A DNA stretch of 63,929 nucleotides from a virus. Both the position numbers and the translations under genes were made by a program. Position 1 is the first letter of the stretch; every line of letters begins with the position of its first letter. The DNA is taken from the IMG/VR virus record IMGVR_UViG_3300006923_003098, positions 1 to 63,929 of that record; one strand, written 5' to 3'. The notes under the pieces are model-generated. The model was not told the origin of the DNA, searched no databases, and worked only from the letters and a program-made list of their open reading frames with translations. Shown piece by piece: positions 44,504 to 53,323 of this stretch.

Positions 44504-45118
44504 ATGACAAATATGGTATTTGGAGAAGTTGATTGGAACGCGGCAGATTCTGGCTCTACGAAGTCTGATTTTATGCGGCTTGAAGAGGGTGAGAACACAG
44601 TTCGGGTAATGGGTAATCCGGTGCAATTTTACATTCACTGGGTCGTAACACCTGACGGTGCTCGACGCAAGGTTAACAGCCCGGTCGATCACCCTGACCT
44701 TGTTCGCCGCTTAGAGGACTCTGGGTTTAAGCGTCAGCCACGATGGCTCATTAAGGTGCTGGATCGTACAGACGATACATTTAGACTGCTAGAGGTCGGT
44801 CCTCAAATATATAATGCTATTAAGGCATTGTATAACAATAGTCGCTGGGGTAAGGTTACCGCGTATGATGTAACTATAAATAAGGGGCCAAAGGGAACTC
44901 AGCCTCTTTATAGCGTAACCCCGAATCCGAAAGAGGTGCTGTCCGGTGACTTTAAGACTCGGTTTGTGGACTTCAATGATCGCGTTAACGTAGAGAAGTT
45001 AATATCTCCCTCTACTAGTGAGGTGGTTTGCGATGTTATGAGCTGGGATGTTACAGCCTCTGTTTCTGACGGTGTAGAGGCGGCGACTGATGATGATTTT
45101 GATTTTGATTTTGAATAA
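44504..45118 (+). CDS. Single-stranded DNA-binding protein (phage gp32-like)
   Basis: The 204-aa protein starts at ATG 44504 behind AGGAG. It follows a recurrent phage ssDNA-binding family pattern: an N-terminal FMRLEEGENTVRVMG, HWVVTPDG, PRWLIKVLDRTDDTFRLLEVG, NSRWGKVTAYDVTI and a C-terminal acidic tail with alternating Asp/Phe (DDDFDFDFE) that usually recruits polymerase, recombinase and primase. The OB-fold core is about residues 20-170. It would coat ssDNA during replication and recombination with the RecA-like protein and DnaE. It is transcribed to a strong terminator 28 bp after its stop. Confidence 0.85.
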   Translation: MTNMVFGEVDWNAADSGSTKSDFMRLEEGENTVRVMGNPVQFYIHWVVTPDGARRKVNSPVDHPDLVRRLEDSGFKRQPRWLIKVLDRTDDTFRLLEVGPQIYNAIKALYNNSRWGKVTAYDVTINKGPKGTQPLYSVTPNPKEVLSGDFKTRFVDFNDRVNVEKLISPSTSEVVCDVMSWDVTASVSDGVEAATDDDFDFDFE

Positions 45119-45145
45119 AAAAATCATCTTGTAGTCAAGATATTT

Positions 45146-45181
45146 AAGGCACACAGAGTATAATTTCTGTGTGCCTTTTTT
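45146..45181 (+). terminator. Rho-independent terminator
   Basis: AAGGCACACAGA (45146-45157) pairs with TCTGTGTGCCTT (45166-45177) around an 8-nt loop, continuing into a T-run. It directly follows the ssDNA-binding protein gene and lies immediately before the resolvase start. Confidence 0.93.
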
Positions 45182-45184
45182 ATT

Positions 45185-45727
45185 ATGAAAACAGTATTAG
45201 GATTAGATATATCATCGAGCACGATTGGGTGGTCTATACTTGAGTATGATGATCAAAAGATTGTCTTAAAGGAGTATGGATATATAAAGCCTCCGAAAAG
45301 CTCAAAGGGATCGCTGGCCTTTCGGGCTAGTGCGGCGTATGATGAGGTGTATTCTTTTTTAAAAGATAAAGAACCAGGTGTAGTTGCGGTAGAGGCTTAT
45401 GCGAATAAATTTCCTGCGGGCAAAAGTACGGCCAGAACAATAATTGTATTATCTGTATTTAATGAGCTTATGGCAATTGCCTCGCTAAAGGCCCTGGGAG
45501 AAGAGCCCATTAGGTATGCCGTCCAGACTATAAGGGCGTCTCTCGGAAAGGTTGCTGGATACAAAATTTCAACAAAAGAAGATGCATTTGAATTTATAAA
45601 AAAATATTTTATTGAGTTTAACTTAAGAGAAAATAGAAGTGGTAATATAGCAAAAGAATGTTATGATGAAGCTGATTCTATTGCGGTTGCCTTAACTCAT
45701 ATTTACAAGGAGAGATTAAATGGCTAA
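45185..45727 (+). CDS. ruvC: RuvC-like Holliday junction resolvase
   Basis: The 180-aa protein starts at ATG 45185. It has the RNase H-fold acidic residues of RuvC: LGLDISSSTIGW (Asp7), VVAVEAYANKFPAGKS (Glu70 region), and YDEADSIAVAL with two Asp near the end. It cuts four-way junctions in recombination or before packaging. The start lies 4 bases after the terminator T-run and has no Shine-Dalgarno, so its translation must depend on an unusual leader or a later unseen signal. It overlaps groEL by 8 bp. Confidence 0.88.
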   Translation: MKTVLGLDISSSTIGWSILEYDDQKIVLKEYGYIKPPKSSKGSLAFRASAAYDEVYSFLKDKEPGVVAVEAYANKFPAGKSTARTIIVLSVFNELMAIASLKALGEEPIRYAVQTIRASLGKVAGYKISTKEDAFEFIKKYFIEFNLRENRSGNIAKECYDEADSIAVALTHIYKERLNG

Positions 45728-47366
45728 AGATTTAATTTATGAAAAAGAAGCTAGAGAAAGGTTGCTTTCTGGTGCTGAAAAGTTGGCGCGAACTGTAGCT
45801 GTAACTATGGGTCCTCAGGGAAAGAATGTAATCTTGGGCAAATTTGTTGGAGCCCCAGTTCTTACAAAGGACGGAATAACTGTCGCTAGAGAAGTTACTT
45901 TGGAAGATCCAGTGGAAGAGTTGGCTTGCCAATTAATTAAGGAGGCCGCAGGAAGAACCGCAGAGGTAGCCGGAGACGGGACAACTACTGCGACAGTTTT
46001 AACGCATGAAATTCTAAAGAGAGGGTGTGAATTAATAAATGATAATTATAGTCCACTAGATTTTAGACGAGGTTTGGAGTGGGCGGTAAAAGAGGTCGTT
46101 AACAATTTAAACAATATGAGTACAGAGATTAGCGGATTAGATGACTTAAAAAATATTGCCACAATATCCGCAAATAATGATTCCGATATAGGTGATAAAA
46201 TAGCAGAGGCATTTGATGCAGTAGGAATAGAGGGGACCGTAGTGGCAGAGGCTTGTCCTGGGCTAGAAAACTCCGTTAGATTTGTCGACGGAGTGGAGCT
46301 AGAGGCTGGGTATATAACTCCTGCATTTTTAACAGAATATGGACAGTCAGATATAACAATAGAAAGATGTAATATATTAATTTGCAATGAAGATATTTCA
46401 AATTTATCATCTTGCTTAGGCCTGCTAAATGAATTATCAGATAAAAACCTTCCTGTTTTGATATTAGCCAGGAATGTAAAGCAAGAGGTGCTGTCAACTC
46501 TTGTGGCCAATAATAAGCTGGGCAGGCTTAAAGCTGTGGCTGTTAAACTCCCTATGTTAGGAGCGTTACAAGAGGAATGGCTTGACGCACTATCTATCAT
46601 AACAGGCACTAAAGTATTTTCATCAGATAGGGGAATGCCATTTTCCTCTGCATCTATAGATGACCTTGGGTTTGCAAAAAAAGTTGTAGTTAACAAATAT
46701 GTGACTAAGATATTAGAGGGCAAGGCAGATAAAGAAAGGTTGGAGAAAAAGTTGCATATTTATAAGAATGATTTGGAAAAACTAATTGGAGATTCGACCA
46801 GATTAGATGTTAAAAAGAGAATAGCATTTCTGCAGAGTAAAGCGGCGGTAGTGTCAGTGGGATATTCGACTGAGCTTGAGCTTAGAGAGAAGGGGGACCG
46901 AGTTGATGACGCAATATGCGCCACACGAGCGGCGATAGAAGAAGGGTATGTTCCCGGCGGGGGCTCTGCACTTCTGAAGGCGGCAGAGATGGTAGATCTA
47001 TCTAAAGTAAACAAGGCTTTTATTCCTGCAGCCCGCGTCCTCATAGATGCGTGTGCGCGTCCGATATCACAGATTGTTAGAAATGCATACAAGAATGAAG
47101 ATGAAGTTATAAGCAAAGTTTTGGGCAATAAAGATGTAAACTTTGGATATAATGCCGCTACAGATAAGTATGAGAATATGGTTAAGGCCGGAGTTATAGA
47201 TCCAAAAAAAGTAACGAGAACTGCTCTGCAAAATGCTGCAAGCATATCTTTGTTATTGATAAACACAGATGCGGTTGTCTCTGAGCAGCCTGAGAATCCG
47301 TCTAGTTGGCAGCCCCCAGCAGGGTGGAGATTGCCAGAAGATGGAAGATTAAAGCATAAACGATAA
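45720..47366 (+). CDS. groEL: GroEL-type chaperonin
   Basis: The 548-aa protein starts at ATG 45720 behind AGGAGAG. It is a full-length group I chaperonin: MAKDLIYEKEARERL, VAVTMGPQGKNVIL, the ATP site LTKDGITVA and AGDGTTTATVL, an apical domain (about 190-370), and the ATPase region VDDAICATRAAIEEGYVPGGG with the catalytic Asp. The apical domain is divergent. The C-terminus is PPAGWRLPEDGRLKHKR, which lacks the GGM tail of bacterial GroEL that lines the cavity floor. No GroES is in this window, so it may use host GroES or act alone, as reported for some jumbo phages. Likely task: folding of large phage proteins. Confidence 0.97.
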   Translation: MAKDLIYEKEARERLLSGAEKLARTVAVTMGPQGKNVILGKFVGAPVLTKDGITVAREVTLEDPVEELACQLIKEAAGRTAEVAGDGTTTATVLTHEILKRGCELINDNYSPLDFRRGLEWAVKEVVNNLNNMSTEISGLDDLKNIATISANNDSDIGDKIAEAFDAVGIEGTVVAEACPGLENSVRFVDGVELEAGYITPAFLTEYGQSDITIERCNILICNEDISNLSSCLGLLNELSDKNLPVLILARNVKQEVLSTLVANNKLGRLKAVAVKLPMLGALQEEWLDALSIITGTKVFSSDRGMPFSSASIDDLGFAKKVVVNKYVTKILEGKADKERLEKKLHIYKNDLEKLIGDSTRLDVKKRIAFLQSKAAVVSVGYSTELELREKGDRVDDAICATRAAIEEGYVPGGGSALLKAAEMVDLSKVNKAFIPAARVLIDACARPISQIVRNAYKNEDEVISKVLGNKDVNFGYNAATDKYENMVKAGVIDPKKVTRTALQNAASISLLLINTDAVVSEQPENPSSWQPPAGWRLPEDGRLKHKR

Positions 47367-47382
47367 AATATAGGAGTTGAAA

Positions 47383-48528
47383 ATGGCGAAAAAATTATCA
47401 GCCAGTGAAGCAGAGCGAGAAATTGTAAACTTCTTTGGAGAAGATACCATCTTTTTTGATGGGAATATATCAACAAAATATGACGCTATAAGCACTGGGA
47501 GCCCAAAGCTGGATGAGGCAATAGGCATAGGCGGAATTCCAATGGGAAGAATAACGCAGCTTGCTGGAAGAGAAAGCTCTGGAAAGACCATGCTTGCATT
47601 ATCTTGCATTAAAGAATACTTGGATCAAAATCCTGAAAATACAGCATTATTTATTGATGCAGAATATACTTATGATCCTGAGTGGGCCATGAAACAGGGG
47701 GTTGATATTTCCCGAGTTATGGTTATCAAGACAAATGATGCTAAAGCAATTTTCCAGGGACTCATTGGCACTATGAAGGTAAATTCTGCAACTAAAAAGG
47801 TAAGCAAGAATATGCGGGGTATATTGGATCATGTCATAGAGGGCACGGATCCAAGGTTTAAAAATCTTGGAATAATAGTTTTGGACTCCATTGCAGTTCT
47901 CAATACTCCACTTGAAATAGCCGCAGATATTGGAAAGGCAAATATGGCTCCAATTCCTAGGTTTTTATCAACAGAGCTTAAAAAGCTAACTCCAGTAGTA
48001 GCCCAGGCAAATGTTGCATTTATAGGGATTAACCAAGTTAGGGTTAATCTTGGGCAAATGTTTGGAGACCCAACTACATCCCCCGGAGGGAAGGCTCTCA
48101 AGCATGCTTGCAGCCTTATGATTAATATGGCTCCAGTTTTTAGTTCTGATTCTGTCATCAAAAATACAGCAGGGGATAAGATTGGACATACAGTTAGAGC
48201 TAAGATACAGAAGAATAAGGTTGGCGCACCATTCAGGCAAGCAGAGTATAAGGTGGAGTATGAAAAGGGTGTAGTTAGAGTTTATGAGGAAATCTTTGAT
48301 CTTGCAGTTAAATATAATTTAATTGAACGACCTAGTACTCAGAGCTATTTAGTTAATGGAGAGAAGATTAGGGGGAGGGATAACGCCATAGAGGCAGTTA
48401 AAAACAGCGAAGGACTAATGGTCAAGTATAATGATAAAGTTAGAAATATATATTTAAATACAGAAGAGTATGATGATTCCGAGCCTTTAGCGGAAGAGGC
48501 AAATCCTTTAATTAATTCAATTCAATAA
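47383..48528 (+). CDS. recA: RecA/UvsX family recombinase
   Basis: The 381-aa protein starts at ATG 47383, six bases after AGGAG; TTG 47377 is less likely. It shows Walker A (AGRESSGKTML, about residue 61), ALFIDAEYTYDPEWA, Walker B (LGIIVLDSIAVL), the L1/L2 loops with NMAPIPRFLST and FIGINQVRVNLGQMFGDPTTSPGGKALKH in sequence, typical of RecA. It drives strand exchange with the ssDNA-binding protein and the nuclease set. The C-terminus is acidic, as in bacterial RecA. Confidence 0.96.
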   Translation: MAKKLSASEAEREIVNFFGEDTIFFDGNISTKYDAISTGSPKLDEAIGIGGIPMGRITQLAGRESSGKTMLALSCIKEYLDQNPENTALFIDAEYTYDPEWAMKQGVDISRVMVIKTNDAKAIFQGLIGTMKVNSATKKVSKNMRGILDHVIEGTDPRFKNLGIIVLDSIAVLNTPLEIAADIGKANMAPIPRFLSTELKKLTPVVAQANVAFIGINQVRVNLGQMFGDPTTSPGGKALKHACSLMINMAPVFSSDSVIKNTAGDKIGHTVRAKIQKNKVGAPFRQAEYKVEYEKGVVRVYEEIFDLAVKYNLIERPSTQSYLVNGEKIRGRDNAIEAVKNSEGLMVKYNDKVRNIYLNTEEYDDSEPLAEEANPLINSIQ

Positions 48529-48540
48529 GTCGGAGGCGTA

Positions 48541-48909
48541 ATGATTGTAAGATGTAATGCAAAATGTAGAGAGAGTGATGGGTTTACTGACGGCTCTTTA
48601 GACACAAACAGTGACGATGTGATTTGCAATAATTGCGGAGATGTCTTAAGCGAGGTTTCTTCTTATGCGAAGCTCTCCATGAAGGCGAATGGAGACATTG
48701 TTAGACATAAGGGCAAAAAGGCATTTATGTTTCCATGCAATACTTGCGAAAAGCCTGTTGAAACAATGGTTAAATCAGGGCTGCTAGTGGGTAGGGAGTG
48801 CCCCAATGATGGCGTTGGTTGCAAGATTAATATAACAGAGCATATGGTCAGTGCAATAGAAAGGATTAATGAAGTGCCGGCGCTGGAGGAAGAAAATGAA
48901 TCAGAATGA
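48541..48909 (+). CDS. Zinc-ribbon protein of unknown function
   Basis: The 122-aa protein starts at ATG 48541 behind CGGAGG. Cys pairs occur at VRCNAKCRE, ICNNCGD, FPCNTCEK and ECPNDGVGCK, enough for two zinc sites. The C-terminus is acidic. It lies between recA and the primase catalytic gene and overlaps the latter by 14 bp, suggesting a replication or transcription accessory role; a primase cofactor is conceivable. Confidence 0.7.
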   Translation: MIVRCNAKCRESDGFTDGSLDTNSDDVICNNCGDVLSEVSSYAKLSMKANGDIVRHKGKKAFMFPCNTCEKPVETMVKSGLLVGRECPNDGVGCKINITEHMVSAIERINEVPALEEENESE

Positions 48910-49654
48910 TGGCTTGCAGCAACTCGTAGATATTTGTCATAGCAATCTAAGAAACTCAAGGTCATGCTTAAGGTATCTGGTTAAAGACAGGGGTCTAACG
49001 AAGGCGTCTATAAGAAAGAATAAAATTGGATTTTTCCCTCAAAATACAAATATTCTTACAAAATATCTTTCAGAAGATCTTCTTAATAGTTTGAATATTT
49101 TAAATTTTTCAAAGCAAAGTGACTTTTCTAATTATTTTTATTTAATATTTCCAATCTTTTCAGAATATGGGGATGCAGTAGGAATAAGCGGGCGGACGCT
49201 AATGGAGGATGAGGCGAGAAGGCTTTTGGGTATTCCAAAATATAAAAATTCTTCGTATAAAAAGGCGAATATCTTATATGGACTAAACTCTTCCAAACGG
49301 AGTATTATAAGTTCTAATAATGTTTATGTTCTAGAGGGATATTTTGATTATTTGTCGATGGAGAAAAATGGGTTCCACAACTCTGTAGCAATTTGCGGAA
49401 CAGCTTTTTCTCAAAATCATTTTTTAAAGCTTGCTAGATATACTGATAAAATAACATTTGTTTTAGATTCAGATGATGCAGGCCAAAAGTCTATTGAGAG
49501 AATATATAGCAAGTATATAAACAAGGGAATTAAATTAAGATTTTTAAGCGTACCAGATGCATATAAGGATGTAGATGAATATTTTGCTGATCCTGCAAAT
49601 GACAGAGAGGCTTTTTGTAAAGATTTCAAACAAATAATTCCAGAAATTTGGTAG
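48896..49654 (+). CDS. DnaG-type primase catalytic domain (TOPRIM)
   Basis: The 252-aa protein starts best at ATG 48896 behind GGAGGA, overlapping the zinc-ribbon gene. The N-terminal part has the DnaG core start (RYLVKDRGLTKASIRKNKIGFFP), then YFYLIFPIFSEYGDAVGISGRTL, LYGLN, and the TOPRIM motifs VYVLEGYFDYLSM and FVLDSDDAGQKS. It lacks the N-terminal zinc domain, which is encoded about 23 kb upstream (25062-25601), and it lacks a C-terminal helicase-binding domain. It would make RNA primers for the DnaE polymerase. Confidence 0.92.
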   Translation: MNQNDGLQQLVDICHSNLRNSRSCLRYLVKDRGLTKASIRKNKIGFFPQNTNILTKYLSEDLLNSLNILNFSKQSDFSNYFYLIFPIFSEYGDAVGISGRTLMEDEARRLLGIPKYKNSSYKKANILYGLNSSKRSIISSNNVYVLEGYFDYLSMEKNGFHNSVAICGTAFSQNHFLKLARYTDKITFVLDSDDAGQKSIERIYSKYINKGIKLRFLSVPDAYKDVDEYFADPANDREAFCKDFKQIIPEIW

Positions 49655-49659
49655 GTAAA

Positions 49660-50097
49660 GTGGGAAGAAAAAGCAAATCATATCAATATAAAATTGTTGA
49701 AATTTCTTTTGAAGCAGCAAAGTTAAATAATTTCTCAAACGAAAGAGGCATGAGCAGGGTGCTTATGGACAATGCCTCAGACGAAAGAATCTTGGATCTA
49801 AAAGAAGAGCTTCTGGACGAAATTTACGATATAGTAAATGGAGAGTATCTAACGGAGCATCAGAAGAAAATTCTGTTTATGCGTTTAATGGGCAAGACTC
49901 AAAACGAAATAGCCGACCATCTCGGTATAACGCAATCTGCCGTACATAAGGCGATGCATGGAAATATTGATTATAAAAATCACAAGAAGCGTTATGGTGG
50001 AATTGTTAAAAAACTTAAAAAAATAACCAAAAATCATGTTAGAATTAAGGAGATCTTGAGTGAGATCGCCACTATAAATAAAGGGCAGGAGGATTAG
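49660..50097 (+). CDS. Sigma-region-4-like helix-turn-helix protein
   Basis: The 145-aa protein starts best at GTG 49660, with TAGGTAAA upstream. Its middle (about residues 62-95) is LTEHQKKILFMRLMGKTQNEIADHLGITQSAV, split here as a region-4-type helix-turn-helix followed by HKAMHGN. There is no region 2. It may be a divided or auxiliary sigma factor, or a repressor; T4 gp33-like helpers are a comparison only. The C-terminus is basic and helical. It closes the replication block; 116 bp of AT-rich DNA without a clear signal follow. Confidence 0.75.
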   Translation: MGRKSKSYQYKIVEISFEAAKLNNFSNERGMSRVLMDNASDERILDLKEELLDEIYDIVNGEYLTEHQKKILFMRLMGKTQNEIADHLGITQSAVHKAMHGNIDYKNHKKRYGGIVKKLKKITKNHVRIKEILSEIATINKGQED

Positions 50098-50213
50098 CCT
50101 ACTAATTTATTATGTAGCAGTGAAGTTATTGTAATAAATGCAGGTATTTTACCAATAGTCAAAGTTTTTGGTTTCTATTAATAAAGATAAATTTTACAGC
50201 GAGGAGAGCATTC

Positions 50214-50693
50214 ATGTCAGATCTGGACAAGGTTCTTATAGAGCTTTCAAAAAAGCAGTCTTCTGATTTATCAGGTAAAGACAAAATTCCAATGAGTGAT
50301 GATTTAAAGTTAAAAAAGGTCGCCTTTGATATGTACAAAGTTTTTGGAGATCAATATGACGACCTATGGAAGGTCGAAAGTATTGATGGAGATTCTTTTT
50401 TAGTTAGAAGTTCAGACCCTCAATATCAAAGAAAAGAGGGCGGCGACTGGAGCGCAGATAGCAATTATGATTATAACAATGTAACGCTGTCATATAAGAA
50501 TGTCCCTATATGTGCATTTTCTTCAGAAGATTACGGATTTGATGGAGAAGACATATTTACGTTCAAGTCAGCCCTGTTGGATGTGGCATCCACCGATGTA
50601 GGCTTTTTAAAGAAAGTTATAGCGTCTCAGGCTAAAGCCAAGGTAAGCGCTATAGAAAGCCTTTTTCCAGATATATTCAAAGAAAATAAATAA
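50214..50693 (+). CDS. Unknown protein, possibly virion-related
   Basis: The 159-aa protein starts at ATG 50214 behind GAGGAGAG. It is acidic, with a beta-rich middle (WKVESIDGDSFLVRSS) and a helical end. No family is recognised. It opens the series of genes leading to terminase and portal, so a structural role is plausible but not shown. Confidence 0.7.
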   Translation: MSDLDKVLIELSKKQSSDLSGKDKIPMSDDLKLKKVAFDMYKVFGDQYDDLWKVESIDGDSFLVRSSDPQYQRKEGGDWSADSNYDYNNVTLSYKNVPICAFSSEDYGFDGEDIFTFKSALLDVASTDVGFLKKVIASQAKAKVSAIESLFPDIFKENK

Positions 50694-50704
50694 GGAATTT
50701 AACA

Positions 50705-52264
50705 ATGAATGAGATACAAAAGATTGCAGAGCAGGCGAAGAAGGCTCTAGAAAATATAACCCAAGGTAAGACCTTTTCTTCAGGCTATGTTTTAAGTCGC
50801 TTGCAAAAGGCGGCTGATAATAATTCTGGAGATGCTCTTATCTGCCACATGCGTGACGTTATAGAGACTAGGGCTTCAAAGCAAAACTTTATTACTCAAA
50901 GAGAAATTTCAGAAGTTTATGACCACCTGTATGGGCTCTCCGGTGGTCGTTCTAATTTCAGACAAGAGCTTGAAGACTTGCTTCCGGTGAGACATGCCTC
51001 GGTTATGGCTGATGCAAAGGGGGCTTCTGCAGCAAGAGTTCCGTATGAAGAAAGGCTAACACCTCTGTATGGAGACAGTGAGTTATCGAAGGAATTGGCG
51101 GGAGTTTTCTCATTAGAGCAAAAGGCAGCTTTTTCTACTATATCTGATAATCTTGTAAAAAAGGCTGAAAAGTTTGCGAAGTTACAAATGATAGCTCTAG
51201 GCTGTCCTCCAACGGACGTTAAGGCGATAAGGACAAATGAGCACTTCATTCTATGTAATGCGTCTCTTGATACGTCAGATCATACTCAGGTTAATGTCCC
51301 CATTCCCGTCCAAGTAACAAATGGAATCCCTGCTTTGCCGCAGGCATTTGTGCAGGGCGATCAGTTGGTAAAGCTTAATAAAGAGAATCTTTATGTCTTT
51401 ATTAAAGATAAGAATAATTTTATACAAAAGGCTGCAAAGAATAAGTTTGAAGGCCAGAGAGAATTTGGTGAGCTTCAAATGGATGCCGCCGTTGTCCCTG
51501 CTTCTTTGCGAAAGTATACAAATTTAGAAAATGAATTAGTTTCGGCGGCAGCGTCTTTTTCTAGAGACCAAGTGAGGATGGCAACCAATGTTGTTGCCCT
51601 GGAGTTTTCTAGCTTAGGGATTTTAAACCCACAAGTACGTGTCGCCTCCTCCTCTGATAAGTCTTTGACTTTTTTTGCAGATATTCCATCTGCCAAAGGC
51701 AAGGTTGAAGCATCAGTGGTTATAGATATGCCAAATGGCAGACCCATTATTCCTACGAAATTCGCAGTAGATGGTAGCTCGTATCCTTTGGACAAAACGG
51801 GTTTGCAATCTGTGCTGGGAAGAGCAAGCCTAGTTGATAGTATAAATAAGGTGTCTAGAGAGATAGAGGAGATGGATCGTTTGTCTTATTCTCAGCTTAT
51901 AGATCAAATTGATTCAGGTGTAGCTAATGGAAATTACAAACAGGCAGAAGATGCCGTATTGGTTATTGGTCAAAAATTTGAAGGAGGGCAACATCTTGCT
52001 GCTTTAGATAGATTTTCTAAGCTGCTAAAGCACTCCTCGGGAAGCACAGAGAGAGACGCCCTTATTAAGGCGGCTTTTGATAATGGCGATTTAATAAAGG
52101 TTCCGACCTCTGTTCAGCTTTACTGTCCCAAACTTGGATTGCCGGTAAGCAAGGTAGCCTTTGACGCTAAGGGACGCCCTGTTCCGATGAGCCGGAGCAA
52201 GCAGGGTGGCAACCTAAGTGACACAGGGGCTATGATATCTTCTTCAAAGATTTCACTTTCATAG
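50705..52264 (+). CDS. Unknown 519-aa protein, probably structural
   Basis: The gene starts at ATG 50705 behind AAGGAA. The N-terminal 150 residues are helical; residues 160-380 look beta-rich with repeated VPVQVTNGIP and IDMPNGRPIIPTKF patterns, as in virion proteins. The end is Ser/Lys-rich. I cannot assign a specific structural role. Confidence 0.75.
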   Translation: MNEIQKIAEQAKKALENITQGKTFSSGYVLSRLQKAADNNSGDALICHMRDVIETRASKQNFITQREISEVYDHLYGLSGGRSNFRQELEDLLPVRHASVMADAKGASAARVPYEERLTPLYGDSELSKELAGVFSLEQKAAFSTISDNLVKKAEKFAKLQMIALGCPPTDVKAIRTNEHFILCNASLDTSDHTQVNVPIPVQVTNGIPALPQAFVQGDQLVKLNKENLYVFIKDKNNFIQKAAKNKFEGQREFGELQMDAAVVPASLRKYTNLENELVSAAASFSRDQVRMATNVVALEFSSLGILNPQVRVASSSDKSLTFFADIPSAKGKVEASVVIDMPNGRPIIPTKFAVDGSSYPLDKTGLQSVLGRASLVDSINKVSREIEEMDRLSYSQLIDQIDSGVANGNYKQAEDAVLVIGQKFEGGQHLAALDRFSKLLKHSSGSTERDALIKAAFDNGDLIKVPTSVQLYCPKLGLPVSKVAFDAKGRPVPMSRSKQGGNLSDTGAMISSSKISLS

Positions 52265-52273
52265 GAGAAACAA

Positions 52274-53245
52274 ATGAATTCTAGACTCGAAAAATTAAAA
52301 GGCTTTGAATCATTTGCTGACGAAAGTGAAAGAAAAGATTCTTTAAGGTTTTTGGAAAAAATAGCTGACGCTGATCAGCATGGTGCATTTCAGCATTTTC
52401 AATCAAATGTTACAGAATATGCGACAAGAGAAAGATATCTTTCTCAGCGAGGCGGCGAGCCTCCTGAGAGAACGACAGAGGGGCTTTATAATTTATCTCC
52501 GGATCATGGAGATTCCTATGTTCCAGAGCCAAGTGTTGCAACACATCTTTCAACGAGATATTCTCCAGATCGAGTAGGAGTCCAGGCGCTAAGAGTTTCT
52601 GACGGAGTTTTTCAAGACCCTTACACCAATAAGATCTATGATTACAATGAGGGCTTTAAGGCCGAAGACGGACGCACATTTCCTCCCGGAAGTGCCGCGC
52701 TTCAATCTAGCATGATGCATATGGCAAATCATTTGGATCAAAAGGGTTTGGTTAAAGAGGCGAATTATTTAGATTCATTGATAAAGAAGGCTGCAGGTGG
52801 CTATGTCTCCGTAGGAGGGCCTAACCCAGATGATGCGCTTTCTACTGAGGAGATAGGAAAGCTCTTTGACCTTGGCTGGCGAAGAGATGATTTTGCAGAT
52901 GTAGACAGAAGCACCCCTAGTGTTCGAGAGGCTTTGGGCTTAGATTCCTCTGGAGCATCTGCACGTGAAAACAGGCCTTTAACTACGGCTGAACTTGCAT
53001 CTTTGTTTGAGGCTCATGAGGACCCGTCTTCCGACTACAAACTGACTTCAGATAGGCTTCGTGATGTGAATAACTCAAACTTAACAGACGAAGAGGTCGC
53101 TATTCTTGATGTTGGCTGGCCGCTCGTAGGCACTGCCTCTAAGCTTGTAAATAATTTAATTACATTTTCTACGCATTTGGACGAAAATGGCTTGACCAAA
53201 GAGGCTGATTATTTAGATTCACTGATTAAGAAAACAAAAGAATAG
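52274..53245 (+). CDS. Unknown protein carrying two copies of a helical HLD-GL-KEA motif
   Basis: The 323-aa protein starts at ATG 52274 behind AGGAG. The N-terminal 140 residues are rich in Asp, Gly and Tyr with little regular structure. Two nearly identical helix-turn-helix motifs follow: HLDQKGLVKEANYLDSLIKK (about residues 152-171) and HLDENGLTKEADYLDSLIKK (about residues 300-319). Between them are two shorter related segments containing GKLFDLGWR and AILDVGWPL. The repeats probably bind a common partner such as the capsid or a scaffold. A terminator follows. Confidence 0.75.
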   Translation: MNSRLEKLKGFESFADESERKDSLRFLEKIADADQHGAFQHFQSNVTEYATRERYLSQRGGEPPERTTEGLYNLSPDHGDSYVPEPSVATHLSTRYSPDRVGVQALRVSDGVFQDPYTNKIYDYNEGFKAEDGRTFPPGSAALQSSMMHMANHLDQKGLVKEANYLDSLIKKAAGGYVSVGGPNPDDALSTEEIGKLFDLGWRRDDFADVDRSTPSVREALGLDSSGASARENRPLTTAELASLFEAHEDPSSDYKLTSDRLRDVNNSNLTDEEVAILDVGWPLVGTASKLVNNLITFSTHLDENGLTKEADYLDSLIKKTKE

Positions 53246-53271
53246 CTATTAAATTACTTTTTAAACGATTG

Positions 53272-53309
53272 AAGTCCCGGCTTATAGTAATATAAAGCTG
53301 GGACTTTTT
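53272..53309 (+). terminator. Rho-independent terminator
   Basis: AAGTCCCGGCTT (53272-53283) pairs with AAGCTGGGACTT (53295-53306), one G-T wobble, around an 11-nt loop, followed by T residues. It isolates the ExbB-like operon from the genes upstream. Confidence 0.9.
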
Positions 53310-53323
53310 AGTTTGGGGAAAAC

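Noticed and set aside
46046-47476. Two long open frames on the minus strand (225 and 238 codons) across groEL
   Set aside because: They lie entirely opposite the well-conserved groEL and recA frames, have no ribosome binding sites or recognisable motifs, and all other genes are on the + strand.
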